A stretch of 55,014 nucleotides of DNA from Planctomycetota bacterium. GTDB taxonomy: Bacteria > Planctomycetota > Phycisphaerae > SM23-33. The DNA lies in contig JAKJER010000041.1 in assembly GCA_022705325.1 (NCBI GenBank), positions 1 to 55,014 of the forward strand, given 5' to 3'. The notes under the pieces are model-generated. The model saw only the letters and a list, made by a program, of their open reading frames with translations, did no database searches and was not told where the DNA came from. Within the stretch, counting starts at the first letter, position 1; the number at the start of each line of letters is the position of its first letter. A program made the translations under genes and the position numbers. Below are positions 37,361 to 45,383 of this stretch, piece after piece.

Positions 37361-38866
37361 ATGAAGATCCAGTGGCTTTTAGTGAGCGTGGCGACGGTCG
37401 TCTTCTGGACGACCTCCGCGTGGGGCTTCGCCGACGGGTGCCCCGGCTGCCAGTTCGACAGCGAGGCAGTGGCCCCGGCGGCCTCACCGGCGCCTGATGC
37501 CCCTCCCGGCCCGCCGCAGGATCGCGGCCCCGGCGGCCCCCACCGCATGAGAGGCAACCGCGACGGGGATCGTCGCCCTGACGGTCCGGCGCCGCAACGC
37601 GACGGCGACCGACCGAAGGACGGCCCCCCCAAGGCAGACGCCCGACCCGATCAGGGCCCGCCTCCGTGGATGGGTCAGGGTCGTGGCGGCCCGCAGTTCG
37701 GCGGCAAGCAAGGCCCGCCGTGGGCTGGGCGTATGCAGGGCCCGCCCATGATGGGTCGTGGCGGTCCGCAGTTCGGCGGCAAGCAGGGCTCGCCGTGGGC
37801 TGGGCGCATGCAGGGCCCGCCCATGATGGGTCGTGGCGGTCCGCAGTTCGGCGGCAAGCAAGGCCCGCCGTGGGCTGGTCGTATGCAGGGCCCGCCCATG
37901 ATGGGTCGTGGCGGCCCGCAGTTCGGCGGCAAGCAGGGCTCGCCGTGGTCTGGGCGCATGCAGGGCCCGCCGATGATGGGTCATGGTCGTGGCGGCCCCC
38001 AGTTCGGCGGCAGGCATGGTTCGCCGTGGTCTGGGCGCATGCAGGGCCCGCCGATGATGGGCCATGGCCGTGGCGGCCCGCAGTTCGGCGGCAGGCACGG
38101 TGCCCCGTCGGCTGGGCGCATGCAGGGCCCGCCCGCCATGGGCCGTGGTGACCAGATGCGAGGTCGCCAGTGTCCGTCGCAGTGCCCCGGCTGCCCGAAC
38201 CCCGCCTGCCCCAAAGCCGGCCAGCGCGACGGCAAGGGCCCGTTCGGCCCGCAGGCCCGCCCCTCGGTGGGCCCACAGGGCGGTCCGCAGATGCGCGGCC
38301 GCACATGCCCGTCGCAGTGCCCCGGCTGCCCGAACCCCGCCTGCCCCAAAGCCGGCCAGCGCGACGGCAAGGGCCCGATGGGCCCCCAGGCCCGGCCGCA
38401 AATGGGTCCGCAGCACGGCCCGCAGTTCGGCCCGCGCAGCCCCCAGGCTCGCCCCCCCATGGGCCCCCAGGCCCGTTCGCAGGCCGGCCCGCAGGCACCC
38501 CGCGGTGACAGGCCGGACTTCGACCCGGCCGCTCTGCGCGAGCGTCTGGGCAACGCCCTCCGCGAGGGCCGCGAGCAGAGCGAACAGATGACCCGCAAGC
38601 TGGCTGAGCGAGTCGAGATGCTCGAACGCCAGAGCCGTGAGCGCGACGAGAAGATCTTCCGCCAGCTCGAAGAAATGGGCCGCCAGATGGAGCGCATCAT
38701 GCGAGCCCAGCAGGAGCGGATGGGGCCCCGCCCGGAAGGCGATCGCCCCCAGCCGCCGAAGGCTGAGATCGAACGCCGGGACGCGGAGCGCCGCGAGGCC
38801 CTGCGGCGCGAGATCGAACGGCGCCGCGAAGGCGAGCGCCGCGAAGGCGAACGGGAAAGGCGATGA
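37361..38866 (+). CDS. Secreted 25-residue-repeat protein with cysteine modules and C-terminal helix
   Basis: 501 residues. After the signal peptide (MKIQWLLVSVATVVFWTTSAWG) and a DGCPGC motif come a charged Pro-rich stretch and six tandem repeats built on GGPQFGGKQGPPWAGRM, then QGPPMMG. Two 45-residue modules follow, each with CPSQCPGCPNPACPKAG (four cysteines). A long charged coiled-coil-like tail (from about residue 385, rich in Glu, Arg and Gln) ends the protein. The repeats are low in complexity but in frame and evenly spaced, with matching codon use. It resembles an envelope, metal-binding or matrix protein; no known family was recognised. It is probably the main output of the sigma operon. 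Confidence 0.8.
   Translation: MKIQWLLVSVATVVFWTTSAWGFADGCPGCQFDSEAVAPAASPAPDAPPGPPQDRGPGGPHRMRGNRDGDRRPDGPAPQRDGDRPKDGPPKADARPDQGPPPWMGQGRGGPQFGGKQGPPWAGRMQGPPMMGRGGPQFGGKQGSPWAGRMQGPPMMGRGGPQFGGKQGPPWAGRMQGPPMMGRGGPQFGGKQGSPWSGRMQGPPMMGHGRGGPQFGGRHGSPWSGRMQGPPMMGHGRGGPQFGGRHGAPSAGRMQGPPAMGRGDQMRGRQCPSQCPGCPNPACPKAGQRDGKGPFGPQARPSVGPQGGPQMRGRTCPSQCPGCPNPACPKAGQRDGKGPMGPQARPQMGPQHGPQFGPRSPQARPPMGPQARSQAGPQAPRGDRPDFDPAALRERLGNALREGREQSEQMTRKLAERVEMLERQSRERDEKIFRQLEEMGRQMERIMRAQQERMGPRPEGDRPQPPKAEIERRDAERREALRREIERRREGERREGERERR
37682..38143 (+). repeat. Six in-frame tandem repeats of 75-81 bp
   Basis: Unit starts at 37682, 37757, 37832, 37907, 37988 and 38069: four steps of 75 bp and two of 81 bp (two added codons, HG). 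Units 1-4 are nearly identical and the last two diverge (KQ to RH). The DNA identity suggests recent expansion or gene conversion of a minisatellite inside the coding sequence. Confidence 0.9.
38156..38425 (+). repeat. Two tandem 135-bp cysteine modules
   Basis: Two copies starting at ATG codons 38156 and 38291, each encoding MRGR(Q/T)CPSQCPGCPN, then PACPKAGQRDGKGP. Each copy has a CPSQC-PGC-PNPAC arrangement of four cysteines. Confidence 0.85.
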
Positions 38867-38908
38867 TATCGTCTTGCCGATCCCTCAGGCAGAAGGATGG
38901 AGAAGGCT

Positions 38909-39517
38909 ATGAACGCGAAAGCACTGTTGGTCTTGATCGGCGCCGCCGCCCTTGCCGCCATCGTCGTCCCGTACACGCTGGCCGATGACCTCTGGCCCGC
39001 ACTGGCCCAGGTGACGACGGGCGACAACCCCCAGCCGCCTCTGCCTCCGCCCGGGCGCGGACCGGGCGTGGAAGGCGTGCCCCGCGGACCCGGCGGAGAA
39101 GGCCCGGGTCGCGGCGGGTACGGCCGCGGGCCCGGCGGCGGGGAAGGCCCGGGCCGCACCATGGGCCCCATGGAGCCGATGCGCCGCCTGCTGCACTCCT
39201 CACCCGAGATCCAGCAGATGGACACGCTGCTCCAGACCGTCATGCGGATGCGACACGTCGCGTTCGAGCCCGAGTCGGCCGGTCTGATCGCCGTCGGCGG
39301 GCTCAAGGATGAGCGGCGCAAGAACGCCGAGATCATCGAGGACCTCGAGAAGCTCCTCAAGCAGACCAAGACGCTCGGCCTGCGAAACTCCATCCGCCTG
39401 ACCCTCCGAGACCTGTACCGCGCCGAGCGACAGGACGAGAAGGCCCTGGAGCACCTGCGGGTGATGCTCCGCGAGAACGACGACGCCATCCAGGCCGAGG
39501 AGAAGGTCAAGAAGTAG
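38909..39517 (+). CDS. Small exported protein with Gly-rich linker and helical C-terminus
   Basis: 202 residues. ATG 38909 is chosen because GGAGAAGG lies just upstream; ATG 38897 is in frame. An N-terminal export/anchor segment (ALLVLIGAAALAAIVVPYTLA) is followed by a Gly/Pro/Arg-rich region and a helical domain of about 110 residues (MRRLLHSSPEIQQMDTLL...ERQDEKALEHLRVMLREN). It follows the repeat-protein gene by 42 nt in the ECF sigma operon. It may be a periplasmic partner of the repeat protein; function is unknown. Confidence 0.75.
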   Translation: MNAKALLVLIGAAALAAIVVPYTLADDLWPALAQVTTGDNPQPPLPPPGRGPGVEGVPRGPGGEGPGRGGYGRGPGGGEGPGRTMGPMEPMRRLLHSSPEIQQMDTLLQTVMRMRHVAFEPESAGLIAVGGLKDERRKNAEIIEDLEKLLKQTKTLGLRNSIRLTLRDLYRAERQDEKALEHLRVMLRENDDAIQAEEKVKK

Positions 39518-39578
39518 CGCCCGGATCAGAAGGCGTTGATTTCAAAAGCCGATCTGATGACAATAAGGGCAACGGATG

Positions 39579-39615
39579 AAAGCCCACGGGAGGCTTCCCG
39601 TGGGCTTTTGTTCTT
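39579..39615 (+). terminator. Intrinsic terminator of the ECF operon
   Basis: AAGCCCACGGG (39580-39590) pairs perfectly with CCCGTGGGCTT (39597-39607) around a 6-nt loop, followed by TTGTTCTT. Confidence 0.9.
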
Positions 39616-39636
39616 GCGCGGAACGCCGCGCCGCCC

Positions 39637-39709
39637 GCGCCCGTAGCTCAACGGATAGAGCAACTGCCTTCTAAGCAGTAGGTTTCAGGTTCGAGTCCTG
39701 ACGGGCGCG
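39637..39709 (+). tRNA. tRNA-Arg (anticodon TCT)
   Basis: A 73-nt cloverleaf: acceptor GCGCCCG/CGGGCGC, anticodon loop CTTCTAA (anticodon TCT) in the stem CTGC/GCAG, T-loop TTCGAGT and discriminator G. No CCA is encoded. It lies just after the ECF operon terminator and 102 nt before the DUF4038 gene. Confidence 0.95.
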
Positions 39710-39810
39710 ATGTGTGGACAGCCTTCCATGAGTCGCGCAGGTCTGGTGTCCAAGACCTGCGGGATTCGTGCGGAGACGGCCCCCTACCAGAGTCACCGAA
39801 GGAGTATCCT

Positions 39811-41196
39811 ATGGGTTGGCGCCCCACGGCGTTCCTTCTGCTCCTCCTGTCCGCGGCCGCGTTGGCTGCCAGTCCTCCCGCCCGCGGGCCGCTCAAGGTC
39901 CACCCGGACAACCCGCGGTACTTCGCCACGCCGGACGGGCGGGCCGTGCTGCTGGTCGGGGCCCACACGTGGAACAACCTGATCGACATGGGCCCGGCCG
40001 ACCCGCCGGCGACGTTCGACTTCCCCGCCTACCTGGACTTCCTGGCAAAGCACGGACACAACTTCGTCCGCCTGTGGACGTGGGAGTCGGCCTCGTGGAA
40101 CACGGGGCCCAACTACGGCAAGCGGGTGCACCACGTCGCGCCGCTGCCGTGGGCCCGTGTGGGGCCGGGCAAGGCGATGGACGGCAAGGCGAAGTTCGAC
40201 CTGGGCAAGTTCGACGAGGAGTACTTCAAGCGTCTCCGCACGCGCGTGGCCGCGGCGGGCGAACGCGGCATCTATATGTCGATCATGCTCTTCGAGGGCT
40301 GGGGCATGCAGTTCGCCGCCGGCGGGTGGGAGTCGCATCCGCTAAACGGCAAGAACAACGTTAACGGCGTGAATGGCGACGCCGACGGCGACGGTAAAGG
40401 GCTGGAGGTCCACGAGCTGGTCGTGCCCGCCGTGACGGCCGCCCAGGAGGCCTACGTCCGAAAGGTCATCGACACCGTCAACGACCTGGACAACGTGCTC
40501 TACGAGATCTCCAACGAGAACCACCCCCCCTCGACGCCGTGGCAGTATCACATGATCCGCTTCATCAAGGACTACGAGAAGACCAAGCCGCGCCAGCACC
40601 CGGTGGGCATGACCTTCCAGTACAAGGGCGGCAGCAACAAGACGCTCTTCGACAGCCCGGCAGACTGGGTCTCGCCGAACCCCGATGGCGGCTACCGCGA
40701 CAACCCGCCGCCGGCCGACGGCAGGAAGGTCGTCATCCCCGACACCGATCATCTCTGGGGCCTGGGCGGCAGCGCGGACTGGGTGTGGAAGAGCTTCCTC
40801 CGCGGGCACAACCCGATCTTCATGGACCCCTACGACGACAAGGTGCTGGCCACGCCTTCGAAGGTCAAGAGCGAACCGGTCCGCCAGGCCCTGGGCCAGG
40901 CCCGCCGGCTGGCCGAGCGGATGAACCTGGCCGCCGCGACGCCGCAAGGCAAGCTCGCTTCCAGCGGCTACTGCCTGGCGGCGCCCGGCCGGGAATACCT
41001 GGTCTACGTGCCCTCGGGCGGAAAGGTGACGGTGGACCTGACGGCGGCCAAGGGCCCCCTGGAGGTCGAATGGCTGGAGGCGGGTTCCGGCAAAGTCGCG
41101 CCCGCCGGGCGGGTCGAGGGCGGGGCCAGGCGGGAGTTCGCCTCGCCGGTCAAGGGCCCGGCGGTGCTGTTCCTTTCGTCACCATCAAAGGAGTAG
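39811..41196 (+). CDS. Exported DUF4038-type (apiosidase-like) glycoside hydrolase
   Basis: 461 residues; ATG 39811 follows AAGGAGT by 7 nt and starts a signal peptide (FLLLLLSAAALAAS). The TIM-barrel-type core begins DNPRYFATPDGRAVLLVGAH, TWNNLID, then KHGHNFVRLWTWESASW; LYEISNENHPP carries a likely catalytic Glu. A small C-terminal beta domain (YLVYVPSGGKVTVDLTAAKG) matches the collagen-binding-like module usually paired with DUF4038. It probably cleaves plant or algal polysaccharide. The metallophosphoesterase gene follows after 3 nt. Confidence 0.87.
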   Translation: MGWRPTAFLLLLLSAAALAASPPARGPLKVHPDNPRYFATPDGRAVLLVGAHTWNNLIDMGPADPPATFDFPAYLDFLAKHGHNFVRLWTWESASWNTGPNYGKRVHHVAPLPWARVGPGKAMDGKAKFDLGKFDEEYFKRLRTRVAAAGERGIYMSIMLFEGWGMQFAAGGWESHPLNGKNNVNGVNGDADGDGKGLEVHELVVPAVTAAQEAYVRKVIDTVNDLDNVLYEISNENHPPSTPWQYHMIRFIKDYEKTKPRQHPVGMTFQYKGGSNKTLFDSPADWVSPNPDGGYRDNPPPADGRKVVIPDTDHLWGLGGSADWVWKSFLRGHNPIFMDPYDDKVLATPSKVKSEPVRQALGQARRLAERMNLAAATPQGKLASSGYCLAAPGREYLVYVPSGGKVTVDLTAAKGPLEVEWLEAGSGKVAPAGRVEGGARREFASPVKGPAVLFLSSPSKE

Positions 41197-41199
41197 ACG

Positions 41200-42102
41200 G
41201 TGACTTCCTTCCGTCCCGCCCTGCACGCCCTGGCCCTGTTCCTGGCACTCTGCTCGCCGTCGCGGGCCGACGTGACGTTCATCCACTGGTCGGACATCCA
41301 CTGCAACGAGGACAGCGGGGCCGCCGTCAAGCAAGGCATCGTCGACGACCTCAACGCCCTTGGCGACAAGGCCTGGCCGAAACAGGCCGGCGGCGAAAAG
41401 GTCGGAGCCATCGACTTCGTCATCGCCACGGGCGACCTGACGGACCGCGGGACAGCCCCGCAGTGGGAGCAGTATCTAGCCCTGCGCAGCCGCCTGCGTT
41501 TCCCCAGCTACGAGGCCATGGGCAACCACGACATCCGCGGGGGGCGGGCGGTGGAAGACGCCCTTGTCAAGCTCCACGGCGCGACGCACTACTCCTTCGA
41601 CAAGGGCGGCGTGCACGTGGTCGTGCTGAATCCGTACGTCCACCGCACCCGCCTGCCGGATTTCCGCAAGCCGCAGCTCGACTGGCTCGAGAACGACCTG
41701 GCCAAGGTGCGCAAGGACGTCCCCCTGGTGCTGGCGATGCACTCCCCGCCTCTCAGGAACGGCTCGCACTTCCTGACCATCGGCGACTCGGTCGACCGCT
41801 TCGTCAGCCTCATTCGCGGCCGCAAGGCGATCATCCTCCACGGGCACCGCCATCGCTGCGAGAAGCACCGCCTCGACAACACCTGGTTGGTGCTCGGCGC
41901 GGGCAAGAGCGCCCAGGGAATCAAACGGGACTCCACCTGCAACGTGCTGCGCATCAGGACCGCCGGCGGCGGGCGCGTCACCTGCGCACCTTACGACTGG
42001 GTGGACAGGAAGTGGTCCACCAAGGGGGAGACCTTCCTCAGCGACGCCCCGATCCTCCCGGATGAGCCCTCGCCTCGCGCCGCAAAAGGCCCGGACCGCT
42101 GA
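41200..42102 (+). CDS. Exported calcineurin-like metallophosphoesterase
   Basis: 300 residues; GTG 41200 has AAAGGAG about 6 nt upstream and opens a signal peptide. Metal-site motifs are FIHWSDIHCN (DxH), FVIATGDLTDRG (GDxxxxG), MGNHDIRGG (GNHD), LAMHSPP (H) and LHGHRHR (GHxH), so the two-metal centre is complete. It is a phosphoesterase of unknown substrate, probably acting on sugar phosphates or phosphodiesters outside the cell. It is cotranscribed with the DUF4038 gene and converges on the methyltransferase/PQQ gene 3 nt away. Confidence 0.9.
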   Translation: MTSFRPALHALALFLALCSPSRADVTFIHWSDIHCNEDSGAAVKQGIVDDLNALGDKAWPKQAGGEKVGAIDFVIATGDLTDRGTAPQWEQYLALRSRLRFPSYEAMGNHDIRGGRAVEDALVKLHGATHYSFDKGGVHVVVLNPYVHRTRLPDFRKPQLDWLENDLAKVRKDVPLVLAMHSPPLRNGSHFLTIGDSVDRFVSLIRGRKAIILHGHRHRCEKHRLDNTWLVLGAGKSAQGIKRDSTCNVLRIRTAGGGRVTCAPYDWVDRKWSTKGETFLSDAPILPDEPSPRAAKGPDR

Positions 42103-42105
42103 TCG

Positions 42106-45100
42106 CTACCGCGTCTTCTCGCCCAGGCACACGATCTGGCCGTCGGCCGTCGAGAGATACAGCCGCCCGCCCGCGATGGCCAGGCCGTCCCAGATCGGCC
42201 GCGGGACGTCGCACTCGGCCAGCACCTTGCCCTCGGCCGGGTCCACCGCGATCAGCCTGCCCTGCGAGCCGACCACGAAGACCGCGTCGCCGGCCAGCGC
42301 GATGCCGGCGATCTGCTGGCCGGACCCGCCTGCGCCTGGGGGGAACAAGGTCTTCGACCAGGCGGCCCCGCGGGCCAGGCGATGGCTGCGGCTGCGGTCG
42401 CCCGGCTTGAGGCCCCGAGGCAGGTGGCGCTGGTTGAACCACTTCTCGTCGAAGTTGGCCAGGTCCGCCTCGCTGAAGTCACGGCGAAAGAGGGTGTGCT
42501 TGTCCTCGCTGCTGCACAGCAGCATGGAGCCGCGGAAGGCCGCCAGCGGACGCGGCGTGACGCCGATGAAGTCGGGCTGGCCCGGTTTGGGGCCCGAGCT
42601 GATGTACTGCATCCGCTGCCCGTAGGTCCACACGCCTCGCGGGACGAGCACGCCGCCCTTGCCGTTGCGGCACAGGACGAAGCCGCTCTCCCAGGCCACT
42701 TTCATCGTCGTGCCGGCCGGGTCGATCTGCCAGCGAGACATGGTGATGTAGTCAGCCCCTTCCTCGTCCGCCCGCCTGGCCTCGGCCGTCAGCAGGTCGA
42801 TCGGCTCGAACTCCAGCGCCGCCCCGCCGTAGAACTGCGTCATGGGCAGGCTGGAGATCATCTTCACCCACGTCACCCGCCCGCTGTCGGGCTCGACGGC
42901 CAGCACGCGCACGCCGCCGTCGGCCAGCGGATGACGCCCCGCCGCCATGTACAGGATGCCGTCGATCACCAGCGGGCTGCCCGCCACGGGCCAGGGCGAC
43001 TCGAGTTGCCCGAACGAGACGATCCGCTCGTCGCCGGGCCCCGGGCGCATCCGCCAGACCAGCGCCCCGTCGGAGGCCCGAAGGCAATAGGCCCACCCGC
43101 TTCGCGTGCCGAACAGGCACAGCCCGCCGTACAGCGTGGGCGGGGTGTCGATCCGCCCGTTGGCGGTGAATTCCCACGTCTGCCCGCCGCTGGCCGCGTC
43201 GAGGGCGACCACGCGATGGCCGTCCATCTCCGCCGCCACCACCAGGGCCCCCGCCGACACGGGCGGTGTGAGCGGGCCGCGGCCGTACAGGTTCTCCTTC
43301 CAGTCGACGGCCGCCGGAACGTCCGGCCAGGCGCCGATCCGGCTGGTCCACAGCACGTCGAGCTTCTTCGGCCCGGGCGCCGTGGTCGAGGCGCTGCGCC
43401 AGACGTCGCCCCGATAGCCGGGCCAGTCGCCCGTCGCAACCGGCGCCTCGCCGGCCTTCGCGCCCCAGGCGGGCCCGCGCTCGAGGACGGGCGCTCCCGG
43501 TTCGGGCGGGCTCGACGGCTTCGCTTTGGCCGGGGCCAGCGCCGAGTAGCTCTTCAACATCGGATAGCACGAACAATGCTTGGGCGAGGTGTACAGCAGC
43601 CCGTTGGCCGGCAGGAAGCCCGCGTTGCGGTCGCAGTTGCCCTTGCTGATCTGGTTGGCCCCGGCCTGCCCGGTGGCGATCTCGACGTGGTTCATCTCTC
43701 CGCCCAGCAGGTACCTCACCGTCGCCACGGGCGGGAAGCAGTGGTTGTGCCAGCCGGGCAGCGTTCGCTCGACGCTCCCGGTGCGGCGCTCCAGCGCCCG
43801 CCACTGGCCCTTGGCGAGCACCCACACGTGCTCGCCCACCTGCATGGCCCGCGCCTGCATCCAGTGGTTCTGCCCCGGTTCGTACAGGTGCTCCCACATC
43901 TGCCCGCCGTCGGCTGAATTCAGCACGTGAATCCCGTTGCCCGTTCGCGTGTCGCTGTACGTGGACACCTCGCACACGAGCAGTCCGCGATCGCACGCCA
44001 GGCGACGCACGTTCGGCGCCCACGCGTGGTCGCTGCGACGCCAGAGCACCTTGCCCGTCGCCAACTCGATCTTCACGATCGCCCGGCCCTTGCGGTCCAG
44101 CAGCTTGCCCTCCAGGCAGAAGACGCCCCCGTCGTCGGCGATCACCGAACTGGGGTTGACCACCTTCGCCGACCACAGGGCCCGGCCGGAGTCCGCGTCG
44201 TACGCCCACACGCCCTGGCCGTCGGCGGCGACCAGCGTGCCCGCCTCGCAGAGGATCTCGAGCGGCTTTCGATCGCCCTCGTACGTCCGCACCGTCTTGC
44301 CCGTCGCGGCGTCCAGGGCCTGGAGCCTGCCCTCGCTCACCACGTACAGACGCTCGCCCGCCGCCACCGGCAGGACGCTGCCCGCAATGGCCGAGGAGAG
44401 AAAGCCCAGGCGGCTGGGGGTGGGGTCCATCGCCCGCTGCCACAGCCGCAGGCCGTTGAAGGCGTCGCGGGCGATCGTCCCGGCGTAGAACAGCTTGCCC
44501 CCGGCCGTGACCATGTTGCTGATCTCGTGCATGGGGCCGGCGATCCACCGGATCCGCTCGACCGGCCCGGCCACCGTGTCGCGCGACACCGCGTTGCCGT
44601 TGGGCCCGTGACGCGGATGACCCCATTCGTCCAGTTCCTTCGGCCAAGGCTTCACCGCCCGCACCCGCCCGCGAGGGCCGGACTTGACAATCCGGACGTC
44701 GGTGAAACCAGCCCGCTCCAACTCCTCCTTGGGCGAGACGGCATTGGCGCCGGTCCACGCGTAGAAGACGCCCTTGGGGCACAGGACCCGGAAGATCTCC
44801 GAAAGGTTCAGTTGGCCGTACGGAACCTCGTGGGCGATCAGCAGGTTGACCAGGTTCTCGGCGTACGGCAAGCGGTCGCACTCGCCCTGCTCCGCCCAGC
44901 CCTGACCGTACAGGCCGGCTGACCGCAGGCGGCGGGCGGCTTCGGCCACGGCGGCGGGGTCCTTGTCCAGGGCGTGCACCAGGAACCGCCCGTCGGCTGA
45001 CAGCGCCGCCGTCAACTCTCCTTTTCCACAGCCGATCTGGACGAGCAGCCCCCCGCTCGCGCCCGAATCAGCCAGCAGGTCCCGGGCCAAGGCCTTCGCC

Positions 45101-45201
45101 TCGTCCGCCGGGGCCGCCGGCATCGGCGCGCTCCACAATCCCACGGCCGCCAGAACCACTGCGCACGCACTCCACCACCGGGCTGTCTTCCGCTTTGCCA
45201 T
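42106..45201 (-). CDS. Exported methyltransferase-fold / PQQ beta-propeller fusion
   Basis: 1031 residues; ATG 45201 follows AGGAG by 7 nt. A signal peptide (VVLAAVGLWSAPMPAAPA) precedes a class I SAM-methyltransferase-like domain (about 35-185): VQIGCGKGELTAAL, HALDKDPAAV, LPYAENLVNLLIAHEV, FRVLCPKGVFYAWTG. From residue 220 on there are PQQ/WD40-like propeller repeats (LQALDAATGKTVRTYEG, VWAYDADSGRALWSAK, VVALDAASGGQTWEF, VRVLAVEPDSGRVTWV, LIAVDPAEGKVLAECD). SAM is cytoplasmic, so an exported methyltransferase is unusual; the first domain may have another ligand. PQQ binding itself is not shown. Planctomycetal relatives of this architecture exist to my knowledge. Confidence 0.85.
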   Translation of the reverse strand: MAKRKTARWWSACAVVLAAVGLWSAPMPAAPADEAKALARDLLADSGASGGLLVQIGCGKGELTAALSADGRFLVHALDKDPAAVAEAARRLRSAGLYGQGWAEQGECDRLPYAENLVNLLIAHEVPYGQLNLSEIFRVLCPKGVFYAWTGANAVSPKEELERAGFTDVRIVKSGPRGRVRAVKPWPKELDEWGHPRHGPNGNAVSRDTVAGPVERIRWIAGPMHEISNMVTAGGKLFYAGTIARDAFNGLRLWQRAMDPTPSRLGFLSSAIAGSVLPVAAGERLYVVSEGRLQALDAATGKTVRTYEGDRKPLEILCEAGTLVAADGQGVWAYDADSGRALWSAKVVNPSSVIADDGGVFCLEGKLLDRKGRAIVKIELATGKVLWRRSDHAWAPNVRRLACDRGLLVCEVSTYSDTRTGNGIHVLNSADGGQMWEHLYEPGQNHWMQARAMQVGEHVWVLAKGQWRALERRTGSVERTLPGWHNHCFPPVATVRYLLGGEMNHVEIATGQAGANQISKGNCDRNAGFLPANGLLYTSPKHCSCYPMLKSYSALAPAKAKPSSPPEPGAPVLERGPAWGAKAGEAPVATGDWPGYRGDVWRSASTTAPGPKKLDVLWTSRIGAWPDVPAAVDWKENLYGRGPLTPPVSAGALVVAAEMDGHRVVALDAASGGQTWEFTANGRIDTPPTLYGGLCLFGTRSGWAYCLRASDGALVWRMRPGPGDERIVSFGQLESPWPVAGSPLVIDGILYMAAGRHPLADGGVRVLAVEPDSGRVTWVKMISSLPMTQFYGGAALEFEPIDLLTAEARRADEEGADYITMSRWQIDPAGTTMKVAWESGFVLCRNGKGGVLVPRGVWTYGQRMQYISSGPKPGQPDFIGVTPRPLAAFRGSMLLCSSEDKHTLFRRDFSEADLANFDEKWFNQRHLPRGLKPGDRSRSHRLARGAAWSKTLFPPGAGGSGQQIAGIALAGDAVFVVGSQGRLIAVDPAEGKVLAECDVPRPIWDGLAIAGGRLYLSTADGQIVCLGEKTR

Positions 45202-45383
45202 TTCGCGCTCCTGGGTTGCCGAACTGGACACCTGTTCAAACGCTGCCTTCGAAGGAGCATTGTCCGCCGCCGCACGAACGAGGAAACCTACAGTCTTGCA
45301 CAAGATTCTGAAGACTTATGCGGCTGGTGGGAATGAGTCTTCCGCTTCATCGTTAAACCCACCGAAACCAGAGGAACGCTCAT

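Noticed and set aside
37682..38143. CRISPR-like or non-coding tandem array
   Set aside because: The 75-bp repeats lie in an open frame with a signal peptide and a steady codon bias, with no spacers, so it is a repeat protein.
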